A DNA stretch of 64,000 bases. Source: Tillus elongatus (Eukaryota > Arthropoda > Insecta > Coleoptera > Cleridae). Numbering within the stretch: position 1 is the first letter of the stretch; each line of letters starts with the position of its first letter. The notes beneath the pieces were generated by a model that was given only the letters and a program-made list of their open reading frames with translations, was not told the DNA's origin and did not search any database. Below, one piece after another: positions 60,040 through 64,000 of the stretch. Location: assembly GCA_964006375.1 (NCBI GenBank), contig OZ023266.1, positions 18,074,090 through 18,138,089 of the forward strand, in the 5' to 3' direction. A program made the translations under genes and the position numbers.

Positions 60040-62000
60040 TTGATTCACAATTAAATTTTTTTTTAAAATACTTCACTGCTTGCGACCAAATTTGGGAATT
60101 ACCCTTATTTTGCTAATGGCTTAGAAGAGTTGGTTCATCAAATCTTAACCACCAATTTTTCTTAATAAAAAATTAAAAATTTTTTAAATTAATTTATTAT
60201 TATTAATTTAAATTATACATTATGCCGTACAAAAAAGCTATCCTTGTTGTTGCACTAGGACACGATTTTGAACAGTCTCTCCCTAAACGTATAAATGTCA
60301 AATTATTTTGCTCTTGTCACTTTTTGATTTTCAACTAAGTTTTTCTTCAGCTGTGATTTCTATTCCCACCAACATTACTGCTGCAACCATATATATTTAA
60401 AATCCATTTAATACAAAAACCATTCCTTCTTTCAAACCAAAACCAGTATTCTGCAGTACCAAAATTTTGACATCTTTATACTTAAATATTAAAAAATAAG
60501 CTATAAATATTTGTTAAAACGCAATATCTCTTAAATTTTCTATGTGATTGAAACGAAGATTTACAACATAAAAGAACATTGACAGACGTGGTTGGTTTCA
60601 AGTCGTTTGATTAAAGGAGAATAAAGTTATTCGTAATTAATAATAAAATAATCTTCAACATCATTTCAGATTCTGTAATGCAATATCTACAATGTTAGAC
60701 AAAGACAGATGACGTTATCTGTACTGCCATGCTATTTAAATAAAACGTAGATAAAAATCTAAACAATGGAAGTTATTGCAATATGTCTGATTGGAGAACA
60801 TTGTGAGAGATACGACAGGGACGCCATCGCGGTGCAGGACCAGGTAGTATGTTATCACGACAGCTATAGTTTACACAAAATTTTATAGATAGAGCTGTGT
60901 ACAATGTACAACTAACAATTTTTTTTTGTAAATTTCCAGCCATGGACTATTTCTTTCCTACTACCGGGACAAAGGTTGCGCCCAAAAGCGCTAAATTTTA
61001 GCATGCGAATGTATGCTAATAAATAAAAAATTTAATGACAGTGATTCAACTTGTTTAAAAGCAAGCTAGATTGACGTTTCATTATGTATAAATATTAAAC
61101 TTCCCATTCTTCACGTTTACGTTATTTAAAATGAAAAGCCACGCTCTGCGCAGCGCATAACCTCGAAATCGACTCCGCTGATGCCAATTGTTAATACCTT
61201 ATAAGGATCTTAATAATATAAAACAACTAGGTACCTATATTCTAAGGTTAATATAAATAGTATGTAACTTTTAATTATAACGTAACTTTAACAAAATGAC
61301 TGTAGTAGTATATTATGATTGTAGCATCCAATCAAACAAAGATGAAAGTGGTAGGTAAACTGCATGTAGATTGTAGATATTGTATGTATTACCTAGTGAA
61401 CTCTATACAGAATTCACTGGTGGGTATCACAAGAAATATACCTACCTCAAACTAATACAGTACGTACTCATAATATCTAGGTAGGTACTAGAAAATATAT
61501 AGATCACTACTTAAAATTATGTAAACATATGGTTAGGTTAAATTATTAAAATTTTAATTTCAAAATGTTGTATTGCTTATATTTATTACATTTCCAAAAA
61601 GTATGAATAATTTCAGCAATAGTAAATAAGTGTTGAAAAGAGTTTAAGTGCGTTATGGTAGCGAATTTTCATATAAATATTTCAAATGGTGATAAATCAA
61701 TTTCTCAGTAAACTAGAACCTTCAGTTTTGATACATAGCAAAACCTATATAAAAGCAGCGTGGATAATAAATTAAAAAAATAACACAATGAACTTCACAG
61801 ATAATTACAAATTTGTTTTCAAAACCCTTTTTTGTTATTTTGTTTGCAGAAACTGGTTCGATTGAGTTGATTAAAACCGATCATACAAGCGATTAATATG
61901 GAAAAATACTTACCTGTTACCTATAATTTCATAGATGCATTCCATTTGTAAATAAAAATAAAATTTTCGGTAAATCTGCAGATTAGCACATGGGGGATGT
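60040..62000. repeat. dispersed repeat, copy 2 of a long pair
   Basis: Same orientation as 38740-40145, with insertions making it longer. Best-matching part is 61545-62000 (ATTGCTTATATTTATT, CCTATATAAAAGCAGCGTGG, TTTGTTTGCAGAAACTGG). 61190-61540 may be a foreign piece. No coding capacity. Confidence 0.65.
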
Positions 62001-62034
62001 TAAGAAAAATCTTTTCAGAAATATGCTTAGAACC

Positions 62035-62681
62035 CCTACTTACCTACTTTACGCTCATTTGAAGAAATGTTTTTAAAATTGAAAAGTCACGGTCTCCTCA
62101 TTAACGAATTTTTTCTACGAATATTAGCTAAAAATTATAGACCGTTAGACCACAAACTTAACTAAAACTACCGCCAAAGCATTAGAGAAAGGGTCTATTT
62201 GAAGTGAAATTTCTGTACATATTTTATTAAAATGATGGGCAATGACGGTTGAAGCTGAAACTTAAGGGTTTGCAGAACATTTTTCTTGCGACAGTTTCTT
62301 CACATAATACGTATTTGTTTAAGGTTCTTTGCCTAAATGTTGCAAATTTTGACGTTTCAAATCGCGACTTTCACGTTTTGAGGAAAATCTAATTTTTTTT
62401 CTTTAAATGCCCATAACTTTTTGTCTTTAAACTTACACAGCTAAATTTTGCCGCATGGTTCACTCTCTATATATAAATACGCGTACAAAATTTGATTACT
62501 CTTACTTTGTTATTTCCGGAGATATAATAATATAAGAAAACACGAAATGTTCCTGGAAAACCTAGGCCGATATCCTGGCTAACGAACTTATCCAAGCCAT
62601 TTTCAAAAGGAAGGTATTTAGAAAATTTGACCAAAATCGGCCTATTATTTTTTGAGTTCTCGATGTGACACACACACACAC

Positions 62682-62685
<4 letters not shown>
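62035..62685. repeat. TA-core repeat arm
   Basis: CGCCAAAGCATTAGAG, AATGACGGTTGAAGC, TCGCGACTTTCACG, TCCTGGCTAACGAACTTATC and TCGATGTGACACACACAC up to the (TA)n. Confidence 0.78.

Positions 62686-62766
<81 letters not shown>
62686..62766. repeat. (TA)n microsatellite
   Basis: Array between a TA-core arm and the second PLE, which is cut by it. Confidence 0.95.
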
Positions 62767-62770
<4 letters not shown>

Positions 62771-62807
62771 AAGGAAATATGTAAGGACACTCTAAGGCTC
62801 AATCTGC

Positions 62808-63053
62808 CTACTCCTTAGAGCGGGGGACAAAGGTGGGTTGGGTTGTTGTAACTCGATTACCGGGCCTCAATATGCCTGCTTCCCAAATCTCGCCGGAGAT
62901 CGTCTGTGAGGTCTCAGTGTGTTCAACCCTAGGCCTCAGAGTGATCTGGCAGTTCGTTGCAAGTCTTGTTTTATATAGGTCGTTCCGTCTACCTGCTTCG
63001 TTATCAGTGAAAGTAGTAGGGTCACGGTCAATTAAGTGGGGGGCTTTGGTCAC
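62808..63053 (-). other. PLE-2 3' ORF-like segment
   Basis: An 81-codon open frame after the nuclease (HLIDRDPTTFTDNEAGRRND, NCQITLRPRVEHTETSQTIS). It may be the C-terminal tail of the PLE protein after a frame change, or untranslated sequence. No known domain. Confidence 0.35.
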
Positions 63054-63058
63054 GGTAT

Positions 63059-64000
63059 TTAGAGGATGAGGAGGATTAAGGGGGTCACCGGCATTTGTTG
63101 AGACAGATACTGGGGCAATAAAATTGTCTGTGGATTATATTTCTTTTTGTGTGTTTGTAATGAAGATATAATAGGTTTCCAAGTAGTCGGAAGGCGAAGA
63201 CCATCATCTCTCTTATTTAAACAATCGGGTCGTTTTTCAATCTCGATTGCTTCGCAGATAATTCTCGTTTTGAAGTTGTAAACCGGTGCTATTGTTTTGG
63301 TATCATCCAAGTCTATTTTGTGTCCTGTATAAATATGATGCATGGCCAGCGCCGATGAGGGGTCGGATTTTCTAACTGCGAGGGTGTGTTCATATATTCT
63401 ATTGTGAATGCGTCTATTTGTTTGTCCTACATAAGTTCGGTAACAGTCGGAACAATGAATTTCGTAAACTCCGTGGGATTCGTTTGGAATCGTATCCTTG
63501 GGAGTTTTTATCAGATTTGACAGTTTTTGCTCTGTTGTGTATATGATTTAGATATTATGGGTTCTAAAAATTTGGCTGATTTTGTCGGTGACACCCTTAA
63601 TGTATGGTACAAACGCTGTGTGTTGTTGTGTGGACTCTGTTTGTTCTTGTTGTGGTGTAGTGGTTTGTTGTTGTGCGTTTTTAATGTTTCGTAGTATGTG
63701 ATTGTTGTCGTATCAGTTTTCTAACAATGTCTTCTTAAAAAGTTTAATTCTGTCTGTTTGTTGTTGTTGTTCGTTAGTCTAAGGGATCGTGTTACTAGTG
63801 TTCGAACCACGGAATTTAATTGCGATGGGTGATGGTGAGATTGGGCGTTAAGATAACGATTAGTGTGGGTTGTTTTCGGTAGACAGTGTAAGAAAATCCT
63901 CTGACTGGGTTTTTAGTAATGCGTACATCTAAGAAAGGCAAAGAAAAATTATTTTCTATTTCCATGGTGAACTTGATTTGGGGGTTGACGTTATTTAGGT
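63059..64000 (-). pseudogene. PLE-2 reverse-transcriptase end and GIY-YIG endonuclease
   Basis: The RT thumb reads IKFTMEIENNFSLPFLDVRI at 63900-63995. A glutamine-rich stretch (CAA repeats) lies around 63640-63780. The connector FVPYIKGVTDKISQIFRTHN is at about 63550-63625, followed by one TAA. The nuclease holds GVYEIHCSDCYRTYVGQTNR (GIY and YVG motifs, Cys pair), RIYEHTLAVRK and AMHHIYTGHKIDLDD, with AIEIEKRPDCLNKRDDGLRL after it. From about 63545 to 63059 the frame is open. Further stops lie in the 63700-63850 segment, so the gene is not intact as read here; the 5' part is outside the window. Confidence 0.83.

Larger units (their letters stand above)
62767..64000 (-). mobile_element. Penelope-like element (PLE) 2, cut by window edge
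   Basis: On the minus strand from 64000 downward come a PLE reverse-transcriptase thumb, a connector, a GIY-YIG nuclease and a 3' region that ends at the (TA)n array. It is a different family from PLE-1. No hammerhead motif was found in the visible tail. Confidence 0.85.

Overview
This is an AT-rich window of an arthropod genome, most likely an insect. The evidence is split genes with GT-AG introns, P-element, mariner, Penelope-like, LINE and tRNA-SINE relics, and many (TA)n microsatellites. I cannot name the species. The only host gene I can support is a complete six-exon mitochondrial 2-Cys peroxiredoxin (Prx3/PRDX3 type) on the + strand at 4263-11721. It encodes 238 residues with both catalytic cysteines. 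Its three longer introns have filled with repeats, including an antisense mariner in intron 4. One further ORF (17135-17491, minus) has coding-like character, but I cannot assign it.

Layout. 1-476: relic mariner-type transposase running off the left edge. 1850-3490: P-element/THAP9-type transposase relic on the minus strand. 4263-11721: Prx3. 11990-15540: Penelope-like element (PLE) with reverse transcriptase, GIY-YIG endonuclease and a hammerhead-like motif. 17660-19609: broken LINE. 20570-21190: second LINE lineage (RTE-like C-terminus). 23447-24211: 306-bp tandem repeats carrying hammerhead-ribozyme motifs, with an extra inverted copy, between two (TA)n arrays. 25990-28830: MITE and TA-core repeats. 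28831-33335: a DD41D-type mariner with a LINE inserted at its start codon. 34555-37070: TA-core repeats. 37071-38611: hAT-like element. 38740-40145 and 60040-62000: two copies of one dispersed repeat. 40655-41461: LINE. 44199-46447: a MITE holding a second DD41D-type mariner. 47055-49185: foldback element with a 103-bp satellite array and a SINE. 51400-53535: a repeat holding a ~990-bp insertion with 13-bp target duplications and a well-formed hammerhead motif; an empty homologue of the site lies at 26837-27135. 54065-56431: two LINE copies head to head. 57770-59985: MITEs and TA-core repeats. 62767-64000: second PLE on the minus strand, running off the right edge.

The mobile elements build the region by repeated nesting. 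Most of the 21 long (TA)n arrays are internal parts of one dispersed repeat family, called 'TA-core' here, with the same flanks each time. A MITE family with terminal repeats GGACGCAGCAAGTGCG shares its inner motif TAGTGAATTTTC with the TA-core ends. The most interesting signals are hammerhead-type self-cleaving ribozyme motifs in three unrelated contexts: a tandem 306-bp array like an animal retrozyme, a TSD-flanked non-autonomous element, and the tail of a PLE. None of the transposon genes looks fully intact. Several short GC-richer, non-coding stretches may be conserved regulatory DNA.
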